A stretch of DNA of 64,000 bases. Source: Planctomycetaceae bacterium (lineage in GTDB: Bacteria > Planctomycetota > Planctomycetia > Pirellulales > Pirellulaceae). The stretch lies in the NCBI GenBank assembly GCA_007694185.1, contig RECD01000102.1, positions 62,001 to 126,000 on the forward strand. Direction: 5' to 3'. Below are positions 18,242 through 26,736 of the stretch, in pieces (the stretch's first letter is position 1; every line of letters begins with the position of its first letter). The notes under the pieces were generated by a model that worked only from the letters and a program-made list of their open reading frames with translations, had not been told where the DNA came from and searched no databases. A program made the translations under genes and the position numbers.

Positions 18242-18823
18242 CTAGCCGCGGGGGGGAGGGGCGTCGATGGCCAGTTCCGGGTTCCCCGGCCACGGCCAAT
18301 CGGTCGGCGGAAGCCAATTCCCCTTGTCGGCGGCCGCGTGGTCCCCCCTGCCCTGCCCCGCTAGCGCGCCCGCGTCGTGACGCTTCTGCAAGAGTTGGCT
18401 GGTAGGTACGGGAGAGGCGGGCGACGATTCGCACCGGCCTTCGTCACAAGGTGACCGGGGGGGCGAAGTCGGATTCGGCGATCCGGTGTCGGCCCGAGAA
18501 GCGAGACGCTGCCGATCGCTGACTGGCGGTGCGACTCGCCACGCCCCGTGACGGGACAGTGTGCGTGCGGGGGAAGCAGCCGGCATCGGGGAATGGAGGG
18601 TCTCTTCGTCGATCCAGCCGGAGAATGGCCGCGGTTCCCGATCTTGACTGCCCAACGGCCAAGTTCTGTCCTCACCGATTTGAATCACGCTGCCGGGGGC
18701 GTGGGTCAAGTAGTCGCCGCAACTGCCTCTAACCGGCTCCGAGAAGGCTGACAACATCAACGACACGCCAGCGAACACGCCAGCGAATCGGACCAACAGC
18801 GAGTGGGATGCAGAAAGCCGCAT
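18242..18823 (-). CDS. Secreted hypothetical protein, planctomycete type
   Basis: A 193-aa protein with a clear signal peptide (hydrophobic core about residues 9-27, likely cleavage before GSCGDYL). The mature start CGDYLTHA and the later Cys-rich segment CDEGRCESSP resemble small secreted planctomycete proteins I have seen annotated only as hypothetical. The rest is low complexity and rich in Pro, Arg and Ser. No function can be assigned. An 18-nt GC-rich repeat (18343-18360) lies inside the gene and encodes GQGRGD. Confidence is moderate because composition is biased and the C-terminal half may be poorly constrained. Confidence 0.6.
   Translation of the reverse strand: MRLSASHSLLVRFAGVFAGVSLMLSAFSEPVRGSCGDYLTHAPGSVIQIGEDRTWPLGSQDREPRPFSGWIDEETLHSPMPAASPARTLSRHGAWRVAPPVSDRQRLASRADTGSPNPTSPPRSPCDEGRCESSPASPVPTSQLLQKRHDAGALAGQGRGDHAAADKGNWLPPTDWPWPGNPELAIDAPPPRG
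18343..18360. repeat. 18-nt GC-rich dispersed repeat, copy 2
   Basis: Exact copy of the string at 14837-14854 (CCCCCCTGCCCTGCCCCG), here inside the secreted hypothetical gene. The two copies are 3.5 kb apart in the same orientation. Confidence 0.6.
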
Positions 18824-18943
18824 GAAAAAAGGACCGAGGACAAGGTCTCGCGCTCAGACTCAACTATAGGTCGGGGTCTGGATGGGAGTCAAGCAAATCG
18901 GCCTTTATCTGTCATGGGCAAGCGAGGTGGGGCACACGCGGGT

Positions 18944-19135
18944 TCAAACCAGCAATCCCACGAGCCAGAGCACCGCGAAGATGACACCCATGAAAGCGAT
19001 CAGCCAATACGCCGTGTGCCCCGCATGCCGCAGGATCCGACTGAGGTCCTCGTGTCGGGTCGCGCCATAAACGAGGCTGATCACGACCAGCAGTGGCAGG
19101 AAGTAAAGCAGGTAAAGGGGTGAAATCGATAGCAT
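18944..19135 (-). CDS. Small two-helix membrane protein
   Basis: A 63-aa protein made almost entirely of two hydrophobic helices (about residues 7-25 and 42-62) joined by a charged loop (GATRHEDLSRILRHAGHT). The start is the ATG at 19135 (MLSISPLYLLYFLP); the upstream part of the open frame is Arg-rich and is read in the correct frame as the end of the DUF6677-like gene. That gene ends 25 nt before it on the same strand, so the pair is probably cotranscribed. No function is known to me. Confidence 0.7.
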   Translation of the reverse strand: MLSISPLYLLYFLPLLVVISLVYGATRHEDLSRILRHAGHTAYWLIAFMGVIFAVLWLVGLLV

Positions 19136-19160
19136 GCGAAAGGACGTCCGGTGCGCGGGT

Positions 19161-19802
19161 CTAGCTGGCTGCCTTCGGGTGTGCGTCTGACGGGCCTTCT
19201 CGTGAACCCTCGTTTGGGCCTTCTTGCGGCCGTTTGCGACCGCTGATCGGTATCCCCAGCGGGCCCGCATAGGCATCGTAGATGATCAGGATGTTTAGCA
19301 AGCCGGCGATCATCGTGTACCAAGTTCCCATTTCGAACCCAGCACCGTAACGGGCATACCAGGCCGAGACCTGGTCGGTGTTTTCTTCCGACACCGGACG
19401 GCGAGGGGGTGCCATGAAGCCACCCCAGAGCGGGCGATAGTCCTCGCTGGTGACGGCGACGCCGTCTCGGACCTGTTCATGGCTGTTGATGTGCCTGGTT
19501 TGAATCAATGCGGGTAGTGCCACTGCGCCGGCACCCACTTGGGCATAGTAGTGCCAGCGGTGGTCGCCCTCGTGACGAGAAGCGTAGACAACATGGGCTC
19601 CCCCGACCCAAAAACCGAAGAACCAGAGGGCGAGGATCGAAACCGAGTAGATCGCACCTTTGGCGTACCGTCGTTGATAAAAATGCCCGGCTCCGGGCAC
19701 CAGCCAAGCCAACAACGCGGCCAAGGGGCGATTCCGCAGGTCGACCAACTGGTCATCGACTTCGATCACGGATTCGGGATGGACAGGCGGATTGGCTGGC
19801 AT
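19161..19802 (-). CDS. DUF6677-like membrane protein
   Basis: A 213-aa membrane protein. After a 30-residue N-terminal region it has the segment NRPLAALLAWLVPGAGHFYQRRYAKGAIY (helix about 34-45, then the GHFYQ turn), followed by a helix near 60-80 and two more hydrophobic segments (about 85-105 and 170-185). This resembles planctomycete DUF6677 proteins; the PGAGHFYQ turn also recalls TM2-type proteins. The tail is hydrophilic. Start ATG 19802 was preferred over upstream in-frame starts, which add Arg/Ser-rich sequence unlike coding DNA. It precedes the 63-aa membrane protein and is divergent from prfC. Confidence 0.7.
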   Translation of the reverse strand: MPANPPVHPESVIEVDDQLVDLRNRPLAALLAWLVPGAGHFYQRRYAKGAIYSVSILALWFFGFWVGGAHVVYASRHEGDHRWHYYAQVGAGAVALPALIQTRHINSHEQVRDGVAVTSEDYRPLWGGFMAPPRRPVSEENTDQVSAWYARYGAGFEMGTWYTMIAGLLNILIIYDAYAGPLGIPISGRKRPQEGPNEGSREGPSDAHPKAAS

Positions 19803-20004
19803 CGGGCATGTCTTGGGGGTCGAAGCGGGAATGCTCGCCAACCGGCGTCGATCACAGCGGGACCGTGTTGTCCCAGCGACTCGGGTGGCGGATTCGCCGG
19901 AAGGGGATACCTTGACGGATCGAAGCAGTTTGGCATTGTGAACGAAACCGCGGTTGACCGATAGTCGCGTTGTCACGCCTCCCACCCCGAACCGACCCAC
20001 GATC

Positions 20005-21645
20005 ATGAGCGATCCGGATCCCGATGTCCGCCAAGAGGTTCAGCGTCGCCGGACCTTTGCGATCATTTCGCACCCGGACGCGGGCAAGACCACGCTGACC
20101 GAAAAACTGTTGTTGTTCGGCGGTTGCATCGAGGTCGCCGGGGCCGTCCGAGGTCGGAAGACGCAACGGACGGCGACGTCGGATTGGATGGAGCTCGAGA
20201 AGCAGCGAGGGATTTCGGTCAGTTCCACGGTGTTGACCTTCGAATTCGAGGGCAACCGCGTCAATTTGCTCGATACCCCGGGGCACCACGACTTCAGCGA
20301 AGACACCTACCGAACCCTGATGGCTGCTGACTCGGCGGTGATGGTGATCGATTTGGCGAAGGGCGTGGAATCCCAAACCGAAAAGTTGTTCCAGGTCTGC
20401 GCGTTGCGTCGAATCCCGGTGATGACGTTTGTCAACAAAGTCGACCGACCGGGTCAGTCGCCGCTGGAGATCCTTTCGGAGATCGAGTCGAAGTTGGGGA
20501 TTGACGTTGTGCCGTTCAATTGGCCGATCGGATCCGGGCATGAGTTTTGTGGCGTCGCGGACATCGCGAGCGGCCAAGCCTACCTCTTCGAAGATCGCAA
20601 AGGCGACACACGCACCCCCTATCGTACCGCCGATTTGGACACTCTGGACGATCCCGCCATTCCCAGCAAGGCGGTCGAGCAGGCAAGAGAGGAGGTGGCG
20701 TTGTTGCGAGAGGCGGGTGAATCCTTCGACATGGAACTGTTTCTGGGTGGCAAAATCACGCCCGTCTTTTTCGGCAGCGCCCTGTCGAACTGGGGCGTGG
20801 AGCATTTCTTGCGAGCCTTCCTTCGCCTGTGCCCGCCACCGACCGATCGGAACAGCGACGTCGGGCCGATTCCGGCCGAACGGAGTGAGTTCTCCGGGTT
20901 CGTTTTCAAGATCCAGGCGAATCTCGATCCGCGGCATCGCGACCGGGTCGCTTTCGTCCGAGTTTGTTCAGGCCGCTTCGAGCGGGACATGGAAGTGCTC
21001 CATCCTCGGACGGGCAAAAAGTTGCGTCTGCCGCGAGCACACCGTGTGTTTGGTCAGGAACGGGAAACGATGGACGAGGCCTATCCCGGCGACATCATCG
21101 GTTTGGTCAATCCGGGCGAATTTTTGTTGGGCGACACGATTTGTGTCGGAAAACCGATCCAGTTCGAGCCGCTTCCGCAATTCTCGCCCGAGTACTTCGC
21201 GATGCTCCGCTGCCGACAAACCCTGAAACGAAAACAATTCACTCGGGGGCTTGAGCAATTGCTGGAGGAAGGGGCGATCCAGATGTTCTTGGACCCTAAG
21301 TCCACGCGTCGCGATCCCTTGCTGGCGGCCGTGGGTGAATTGCAGTTCGACGTCGTGCGATACCGCTTGGAGAGCGAATACAACGCCGAGACCGACGTCG
21401 AGTGGTTGCCCTACAAGCTGGCCCGCTGGGTTGAGGGGACCCCGGAGCAAGTGGCTCAGTTGCATGTCCCCTACACGTCTCGGCTGGTCGAGGACCAGTT
21501 CGGCAACGCGGTGGTGCTGTACCAGACGGCTTGGGACGCCGAATACATGCGTCGGGAAAATCCCGAAATGCAATTTTTGGCCATTAGGACGGCGACGAGG
21601 CGAGATAATTCGCCCCAAGCTGTTCCGGCCGACAGTTCGGGTTGA
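20005..21645 (+). CDS. prfC: Peptide chain release factor 3
   Basis: A 546-aa translational GTPase that recycles RF1/RF2 from the ribosome after termination. G motifs are complete: G1 SHPDAGKTTLTE (about residues 22-33), G2 region QRGISVSSTV, G3 DTPGHHDFSEDTYR, G4 NKVDRPG. The C-terminal half matches RF3, including PEYFAMLRC and GAIQMFLDP. The length fits the usual 525-550 aa. The frame is open from a TTG at 19954, but the ATG at 20005 (MSDPDPDVRQEVQRRRTFA) fits RF3 N-termini better. No clear Shine-Dalgarno is visible. It is divergent from the DUF6677-like gene. Confidence 0.95.
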   Translation: MSDPDPDVRQEVQRRRTFAIISHPDAGKTTLTEKLLLFGGCIEVAGAVRGRKTQRTATSDWMELEKQRGISVSSTVLTFEFEGNRVNLLDTPGHHDFSEDTYRTLMAADSAVMVIDLAKGVESQTEKLFQVCALRRIPVMTFVNKVDRPGQSPLEILSEIESKLGIDVVPFNWPIGSGHEFCGVADIASGQAYLFEDRKGDTRTPYRTADLDTLDDPAIPSKAVEQAREEVALLREAGESFDMELFLGGKITPVFFGSALSNWGVEHFLRAFLRLCPPPTDRNSDVGPIPAERSEFSGFVFKIQANLDPRHRDRVAFVRVCSGRFERDMEVLHPRTGKKLRLPRAHRVFGQERETMDEAYPGDIIGLVNPGEFLLGDTICVGKPIQFEPLPQFSPEYFAMLRCRQTLKRKQFTRGLEQLLEEGAIQMFLDPKSTRRDPLLAAVGELQFDVVRYRLESEYNAETDVEWLPYKLARWVEGTPEQVAQLHVPYTSRLVEDQFGNAVVLYQTAWDAEYMRRENPEMQFLAIRTATRRDNSPQAVPADSSG

Positions 21646-21724
21646 TTGTGCCGAAGGTTCGGGGGGATAAGGGGGGGCCGGTGAACTTCCGCCGGCGGCC
21701 GAAAACGAGTCCTGATCTGGGAAA

Positions 21725-23263
21725 ATGAGCCCTTCTTCATCGTTCGCTGTTCCGTCCGCGCGCCCCTCATCGCCCGAATATATTGCAGAAGGCGGCCGTC
21801 GTGTTGCCCGTTTTCCGGTCCTGGAAGGGGAGGCCGAAAGCGAGGCTTTCTCCACCACTTCACCGTGGGAGCCGACGGTTGCGGCGCCCGTCTTGGCCGG
21901 TTCGACTCGAGTCTACTATGGCTGGGTGATCCTGCCGCTGGCGATGTTGGCGATGGTAGCCACAGCCCCCGGGCAGACTTTCGGTATCTCGATCTTCAAC
22001 GAGCCGATGCGGCAATCGCTGGCTCTGTCCCACGGCGAAATGGCAGCCGCGTATACGCTGGGGACGCTGTTGGGTGCGATCCCGATGATGTTCGTCGGGG
22101 CGGTGATGGACCGATACGGGTTGCGAAAGACCCTGCTGGCGGTCTTGAGTCTGTTTTGCCTCGCTTGTGGGTTCACTTGTTTCGTCAACTCTTGGGTGAT
22201 GTTGACAGCGGCATTTTTTCTGTTGCGGATGCTCGGCCCGGGAGCGATTTCGCTGCTCAGCGGCAACATTCTGCCATTCTGGTTCGAGCAACGCCTGGGG
22301 ATGGTCGAGGGTCTTCGGAGCTTTGCCTATGCCTGTTCGATGGCAACCGTTCCGGCGCTGAATCTGTTCCTGGTCAACGGCTTCGGCTGGCGTGGGGCCT
22401 ACGCGATTCTCGGATGCGGGATTTGGGTCGCCTTGTTCCCGCTTTATTTCTGGCGGCTTCGCAACAATCCGGCCGAAGTCGGCCAACAGATCGATGGCGG
22501 GGTGGCGCCCGCGGGCGTGGCGCGATCTGTGACGGACGGTTCCCGCAGACGCTGTCAGACGGAATCGTCGGTCGGTAGTGTCGACGGCGACCAGTCGGGG
22601 GGACGCAGGGAGACGGAAGCTGAGCGTTCGGCCGAACCGGAAGCGGGTGTGGTCGACCTGAGACTGGTCGAGGCCCTCGGCACCTATTCTTTCTGGATCG
22701 CCTCGCTCGGGACGGCGCTCTTCGGTTTGGTGATGACCGCAATCTTCTTTTGCCTGGTGCCGATTTGTCAGGAACGAGGGCTGGACGAGCAGCATGCCGC
22801 CCAGATGATGCTGGTGTACGCGATCAGTTTGGCGGCGATGCAACTCATCGGCGGGATGCTCGCCGATCGGTTCGCTGCCCCCCCGTTGATGGCTTGTGGG
22901 CTGCTGACGCTGGCCGTGGGGGTGACGGTTTTGCATTTGGCGACCCACCCGGCCCTGGCCGTTGCCGCCGGGGGGATCTTGGGAGCTTCGCTGGGAATCC
23001 ATTCCGGCGCGTCCCAGCCGCTTTGGGCACGTTACTTCGGGCGGCGGCATCTGGGGAAAATTCGCGGTTTCCTGATGACGATGAACATCGGATTGTCCAG
23101 CATCGGCCCGTTGGTCGCCGGCTTGGCTCGCGATCAACAGGGTGATTTCGATTCGGCGATGTGGTTGTTCATCGCCCTGCCCTTGCCGTTGGCGATCCTG
23201 TCGTGTTTCGCTACCCCGCCCCGCCGCTCCGTGGCAGCCAGCGTCGCCCCGACGGCGGCCTGA
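21725..23263 (+). CDS. Major facilitator superfamily transporter
   Basis: A 512-aa MFS permease with about 12 hydrophobic helices split by a long hydrophilic loop (about residues 255-310). The N-terminal cytoplasmic extension of about 60 residues is Ser/Glu-rich. The loop 2-3 signature is recognisable around GAVMDRYGLRKTLL (about 121-134). The first helix (YYGWVILPLAMLAMVATAPGQTFGISIF) resembles the oxalate/formate and monocarboxylate antiporter subgroup. The substrate cannot be told from sequence. Start ATG 21725 gives the longest product; the true start could be later within the hydrophilic extension. It lies 79 bp after prfC on the same strand. Confidence 0.88.
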   Translation: MSPSSSFAVPSARPSSPEYIAEGGRRVARFPVLEGEAESEAFSTTSPWEPTVAAPVLAGSTRVYYGWVILPLAMLAMVATAPGQTFGISIFNEPMRQSLALSHGEMAAAYTLGTLLGAIPMMFVGAVMDRYGLRKTLLAVLSLFCLACGFTCFVNSWVMLTAAFFLLRMLGPGAISLLSGNILPFWFEQRLGMVEGLRSFAYACSMATVPALNLFLVNGFGWRGAYAILGCGIWVALFPLYFWRLRNNPAEVGQQIDGGVAPAGVARSVTDGSRRRCQTESSVGSVDGDQSGGRRETEAERSAEPEAGVVDLRLVEALGTYSFWIASLGTALFGLVMTAIFFCLVPICQERGLDEQHAAQMMLVYAISLAAMQLIGGMLADRFAAPPLMACGLLTLAVGVTVLHLATHPALAVAAGGILGASLGIHSGASQPLWARYFGRRHLGKIRGFLMTMNIGLSSIGPLVAGLARDQQGDFDSAMWLFIALPLPLAILSCFATPPRRSVAASVAPTAA

Positions 23264-23430
23264 TCTCGGCCGCGTGAGCCTTCTCGAAGCGCCGATCGGC
23301 TCCCCGGCTGAAGGCCCCCCGGGTTGGCGGCCTGGCGTTCTCGGGCTGGCGCCGCCGCGTTACACTCGGGGCCGTTTCTCGAGCAAAGCCCGATTCACCC
23401 GTCCCCTACCCTCGCCCTCCGACCACCGTC

Positions 23431-24945
23431 ATGGCCAAGGCTCCCTCCAACGCGATCTCACCCACTCGGGCCGAGGACTACCCCGAATGGTACCAACAGG
23501 TCATCAAGGCGGCTGATTTGGCGGAAAACTCTCCCGTTCGGGGATGCATGGTGATCAAGCCTTGGGGCTACCAGTTGTGGGAAAACATGCAGCGGGCGCT
23601 GGATGACATGTTCAAGGCGACCGGGCATCAGAACGCCTATTTCCCGCTCTTCATCCCGATGAGCTTCCTCGAGAAAGAAGCCGAACACGTCGAAGGGTTC
23701 GCCAAGGAGTGCGCGGTCGTCACCCATCATCGGCTGGAACCCAAGCCGGGCGGTGGCTTGCAACCGGCGGGCGAGTTGGAAGAGCCGCTGATCGTGCGGC
23801 CGACGAGCGAAACGATCATCGGCGCGACCTACGCGAAGTGGGTGCAGAGCTACCGGGATCTGCCGATCCTGATCAACCAATGGGCCAACGTGGTGCGTTG
23901 GGAGATGCGAACTCGGATGTTCCTGCGGACGGCCGAGTTCTTGTGGCAGGAGGGGCATACGGTCCATGCGACCGCGGCCGAGGCGATGGAGGAGACGGAA
24001 CGGATGATTAACGTCTACGCCGATTTTGCGCAGGACTGGATGGCGATGCCGGTCACGATCGGCTCCAAGACACCGGACGAGAGGTTTCCCGGGGCGGTCG
24101 AAACGCTATCCATCGAAGCGATGATGCAGGATCGCAAGGCGTTGCAGGCCGGCACGAGCCATTTCTTGGGCCAAAACTTTTCTCGGGCCCAGGAAATCCG
24201 ATTTCAGGACCCGCAGGGTGATCTGCAGTACGCCTGGACGACGAGTTGGGGGGTCTCCACCCGGTTGGTCGGGGCCTTGATCATGACCCATAGCGACGAT
24301 GACGGATTCGTTTTGCCGCCTCGGCTAGCCGCGACGCAGGTCGTGATCTTGCCGATTTACCGGGATGACGAATCCCGGACTGCCGTGCTGGAATACGTCG
24401 CTCAGTTGCGTGAGGAACTCCGTGGGCAGTCCTACGCGGGGATGCCGATCCGCGTCGAGATCGACGATCGCGATGTCCGTGGCGGAGAAAAGAAGTGGTT
24501 TCACGTCAAACGGGGTGTGCCGATCCGCATCGAAGTCGGCCCGAAAGACCTGCAAGCTCAGACCCTGTTTGTAGGTCGCCGCGATCAGCCCAAGAGCTTC
24601 TCGATGGCTCGGCAAGGGGCAGCGTCTCAGATCGCCGAATTGCTCGCTGAAATCCAGCAGGGATTGTTTCAGCGGGCCGAACAACTGCGCGATGAGAACA
24701 CGCGCGTGATCACCAATGAGGCTGATTTTCGCGATTTCTTCACGCCCGCGAATGCTGCCGAACCCGAGATTCATGGCGGCTTCGCGCGCTGCCACTTCGC
24801 CGATCACGAGGTGGTGCAGCCACTGTTGAAGGAATTGAAGGTGACCATCCGGTGCATCCCGCGCGAGGGAAATGACCAGGAAGGCAACTGTTTCTTGACG
24901 GGCAAGCCCGCGGCCAAGCACGCGATCTTTGCTAAGTCTTACTGA
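23431..24945 (+). CDS. proS: Prolyl-tRNA synthetase, eukaryotic/archaeal (ProS3) type
   Basis: A 504-aa class II aminoacyl-tRNA synthetase charging tRNA-Pro. It lacks the bacterial editing insertion and has the short catalytic core of the ProS type 3 family. Characteristic segments: RGCMVIKPWGYQLWENMQ (about 37-54), the motif 2 region VRPTSETIIGATYAKW (about 128-143) and RWEMRTRMFLRTAEFLWQEGHT (about 155-176), then TSWGVSTRLVGALIMTHSDDDG as motif 3. The anticodon-binding domain follows, and the chain ends in Tyr, as is usual in this family. The ATG at 23431 follows directly on a non-coding stretch. Confidence 0.95.
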   Translation: MAKAPSNAISPTRAEDYPEWYQQVIKAADLAENSPVRGCMVIKPWGYQLWENMQRALDDMFKATGHQNAYFPLFIPMSFLEKEAEHVEGFAKECAVVTHHRLEPKPGGGLQPAGELEEPLIVRPTSETIIGATYAKWVQSYRDLPILINQWANVVRWEMRTRMFLRTAEFLWQEGHTVHATAAEAMEETERMINVYADFAQDWMAMPVTIGSKTPDERFPGAVETLSIEAMMQDRKALQAGTSHFLGQNFSRAQEIRFQDPQGDLQYAWTTSWGVSTRLVGALIMTHSDDDGFVLPPRLAATQVVILPIYRDDESRTAVLEYVAQLREELRGQSYAGMPIRVEIDDRDVRGGEKKWFHVKRGVPIRIEVGPKDLQAQTLFVGRRDQPKSFSMARQGAASQIAELLAEIQQGLFQRAEQLRDENTRVITNEADFRDFFTPANAAEPEIHGGFARCHFADHEVVQPLLKELKVTIRCIPREGNDQEGNCFLTGKPAAKHAIFAKSY

Positions 24946-25222
24946 CAATTCTGCCTCGGCATCCCTGGCGTGGGTGCCCGTTTTGCCTTTGCCGGAAAAA
25001 CACAACGCTTCGGCCGTGTAGAAAATTTGGAAAAGTGGCTTCGTGTCTTTCTAGGCAAGCGAAGTTTGCCTGTCCGGCTGGTGCATGCTGGCGAACGCTC
25101 GCTGTCGCTCCAGCGGCGAGCGTGTCTTGGTCGCGCACCGCGAGGCTTATTGCACCTCACTAACTGGACCGTCTGCCGGGGAAGGCGTCCGTGTAGCCGA
25201 CTCTTCGAGCTCCAGCGGACGA
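24946..25222. other. Intergenic region between proS and the DUF1501 gene
   Basis: This 277-bp gap between convergent genes has no convincing gene. It holds two hairpins: AGGCAA (25053-25058) / TTGCCT (25066-25071) with a 7-nt loop, and ACGCTCGC (25095-25102) / GCGAGCGT (25116-25123). Neither is followed by a T tract on either strand, so a terminator role is only possible. Confidence 0.4.
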
Positions 25223-26728
25223 CTAAAGGATTTCACGGAGCACCCGGCCGTGAACGTCGGTGAGCCGAAAATCCCGACCGCCGTAACGATGGGTCAAACG
25301 TTCGTGATCCACGCCCAACAGATGCAGCACGGTAGCCCAAAGGTCGTAGACCTCGCACCGGTTCTCGACGGCGTGATAGCCGAGTTCGTCGGTGGCCCCG
25401 TAGGCCGTTCCTCCGCGTATCCCTCCACCGGCCAACCAAATGCTGAAGCCCATCGGGTTGTGATCGCGTCCGTTGCCACCTTGGGAAAAGGGGGTGCGCC
25501 CGAACTCGCCCGCCCAGACGATCAAGGTTTCTTCGAGCAAACCGTGGTCCCGCAGGTCGCGGATCAACGCCGCGATCGGTTGGTCCACCTGCTGAGCCAT
25601 GGCCGAATGGCCTTTTTCCAGGTCGCCGTGTTGGTCCCAGGGGTTGGCCGCCTGGCCCGCGCCGATCCCCTGTGACAAGCAACTCAGCTCGATGAACCTC
25701 ACCCCCTGCTGAACCAGGCGTCGGGCGAGCAGGCATTGGTGGCCGTAGGCGGCGAGTTGCGTATTCGGCGAGTCAAGTCCGTACAGCCGACGAACCCGCT
25801 CGGGCTCCCCGGTGATGTCGCAGGCCTCGGGTACGGCGGACTGCATCCGAAAGGCGAGTTCGTAATTCGCGATCGCGGCTTCCACTTGCGGGTCATAGCC
25901 GGTTGTCGCCAAAAAGTGGTTGTCCCAGCTTCTCGTTAACTTCAGTCGCCGGCGCTGCCAATCGGTGGGCTCGGGTGGTCGCACGTTGCGGATCGGTCGG
26001 TCCCGGTCGGCTTGCAGGATTGTGCCTTGGTGGTTTGCCGGCAAAAAACCGTTGCTGAACAAGGCGACGCCGCCGTGGGGCGGGGTCGCGTCCCCGCTTT
26101 GCAGGACGACATAGGCCGGCAAGTTTTCGTTCTCGCTGCCCAAGCCGTAGGCACACCACGCCCCGGCGCTGGGGTGCCCCATGAAGGGCATGCCGCTGTG
26201 CATGAAGAAGTTCCCTTGGGCATGCTCGTTGACCGGTGTCGTCATCGAACGGATGACCGCCAGTTCGTCCGCCACTTCGCCAATCTTGGGAAACAGGCTG
26301 CTAACGGGCAGGCCGCTTTCGCCGCAACGAAGAAATCGGAACGGGCTGGCCATCACGTTGCCGTTGTTGTTGAACTGGGTCCGCTCCACCCGAACCGGCA
26401 TCGGTTGGCCGTGCCGCTTTTCCAGTTCCGGTTTGGGGTCGAACGAGTCGACGTGCGAAACCCCGCCCGACATGAAGCAAAAGATCACGTGTTTCGCACG
26501 GGCGACGTGGTGGGTTCGCCGAAGACGGGCCCCACCAGGAAGCTCGTTCGAATGGGCGGGTGGTTTCGCCGCCGAACGCTCGTCGGCGTTTGCGTCCGCA
26601 GGGCCGCCGAGCAGCTCGCCCAATGCGACCGCCCCGAACCCCATCGAAGCCTGGCTGAGCAGTCTTCGGCGAGACATTGGCCGACGATCCTCGGTCAGCG
26701 AGTTGTAGCCAATCCTGTGACTCATCAC
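25223..26728 (-). CDS. DUF1501 (sulfatase-like) exported protein
   Basis: A 501-aa protein. Residues about 15-40 contain an arginine-rich, TAT-like export signal ([23 protein letters not shown]). The exported part matches planctomycete DUF1501: [54 protein letters not shown], and [21 protein letters not shown], which resembles the metal-binding region of alkaline phosphatase/sulfatase-fold enzymes. DUF1501 genes regularly follow PSCyt1/DUF1549/DUF1553 genes, as here with an 8-nt gap. The substrate is unknown; these pairs are often speculated to act on complex extracellular polymers. Confidence 0.93.
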   Translation of the reverse strand: MMSHRIGYNSLTEDRRPMSRRRLLSQASMGFGAVALGELLGGPADANADERSAAKPPAHSNELPGGARLRRTHHVARAKHVIFCFMSGGVSHVDSFDPKPELEKRHGQPMPVRVERTQFNNNGNVMASPFRFLRCGESGLPVSSLFPKIGEVADELAVIRSMTTPVNEHAQGNFFMHSGMPFMGHPSAGAWCAYGLGSENENLPAYVVLQSGDATPPHGGVALFSNGFLPANHQGTILQADRDRPIRNVRPPEPTDWQRRRLKLTRSWDNHFLATTGYDPQVEAAIANYELAFRMQSAVPEACDITGEPERVRRLYGLDSPNTQLAAYGHQCLLARRLVQQGVRFIELSCLSQGIGAGQAANPWDQHGDLEKGHSAMAQQVDQPIAALIRDLRDHGLLEETLIVWAGEFGRTPFSQGGNGRDHNPMGFSIWLAGGGIRGGTAYGATDELGYHAVENRCEVYDLWATVLHLLGVDHERLTHRYGGRDFRLTDVHGRVLREIL

Positions 26729-26736
26729 GTTTTCGC

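Noticed and set aside
19852..20937. 361-codon minus-strand open frame
   Set aside because: It is antisense to prfC and its codon composition is typical of a mirror frame.
21860..23137. 425-codon minus-strand open frame
   Set aside because: It mirrors the MFS transporter; the translation is rich in His, Gln and Arg and lacks the hydrophobic pattern of any protein family.
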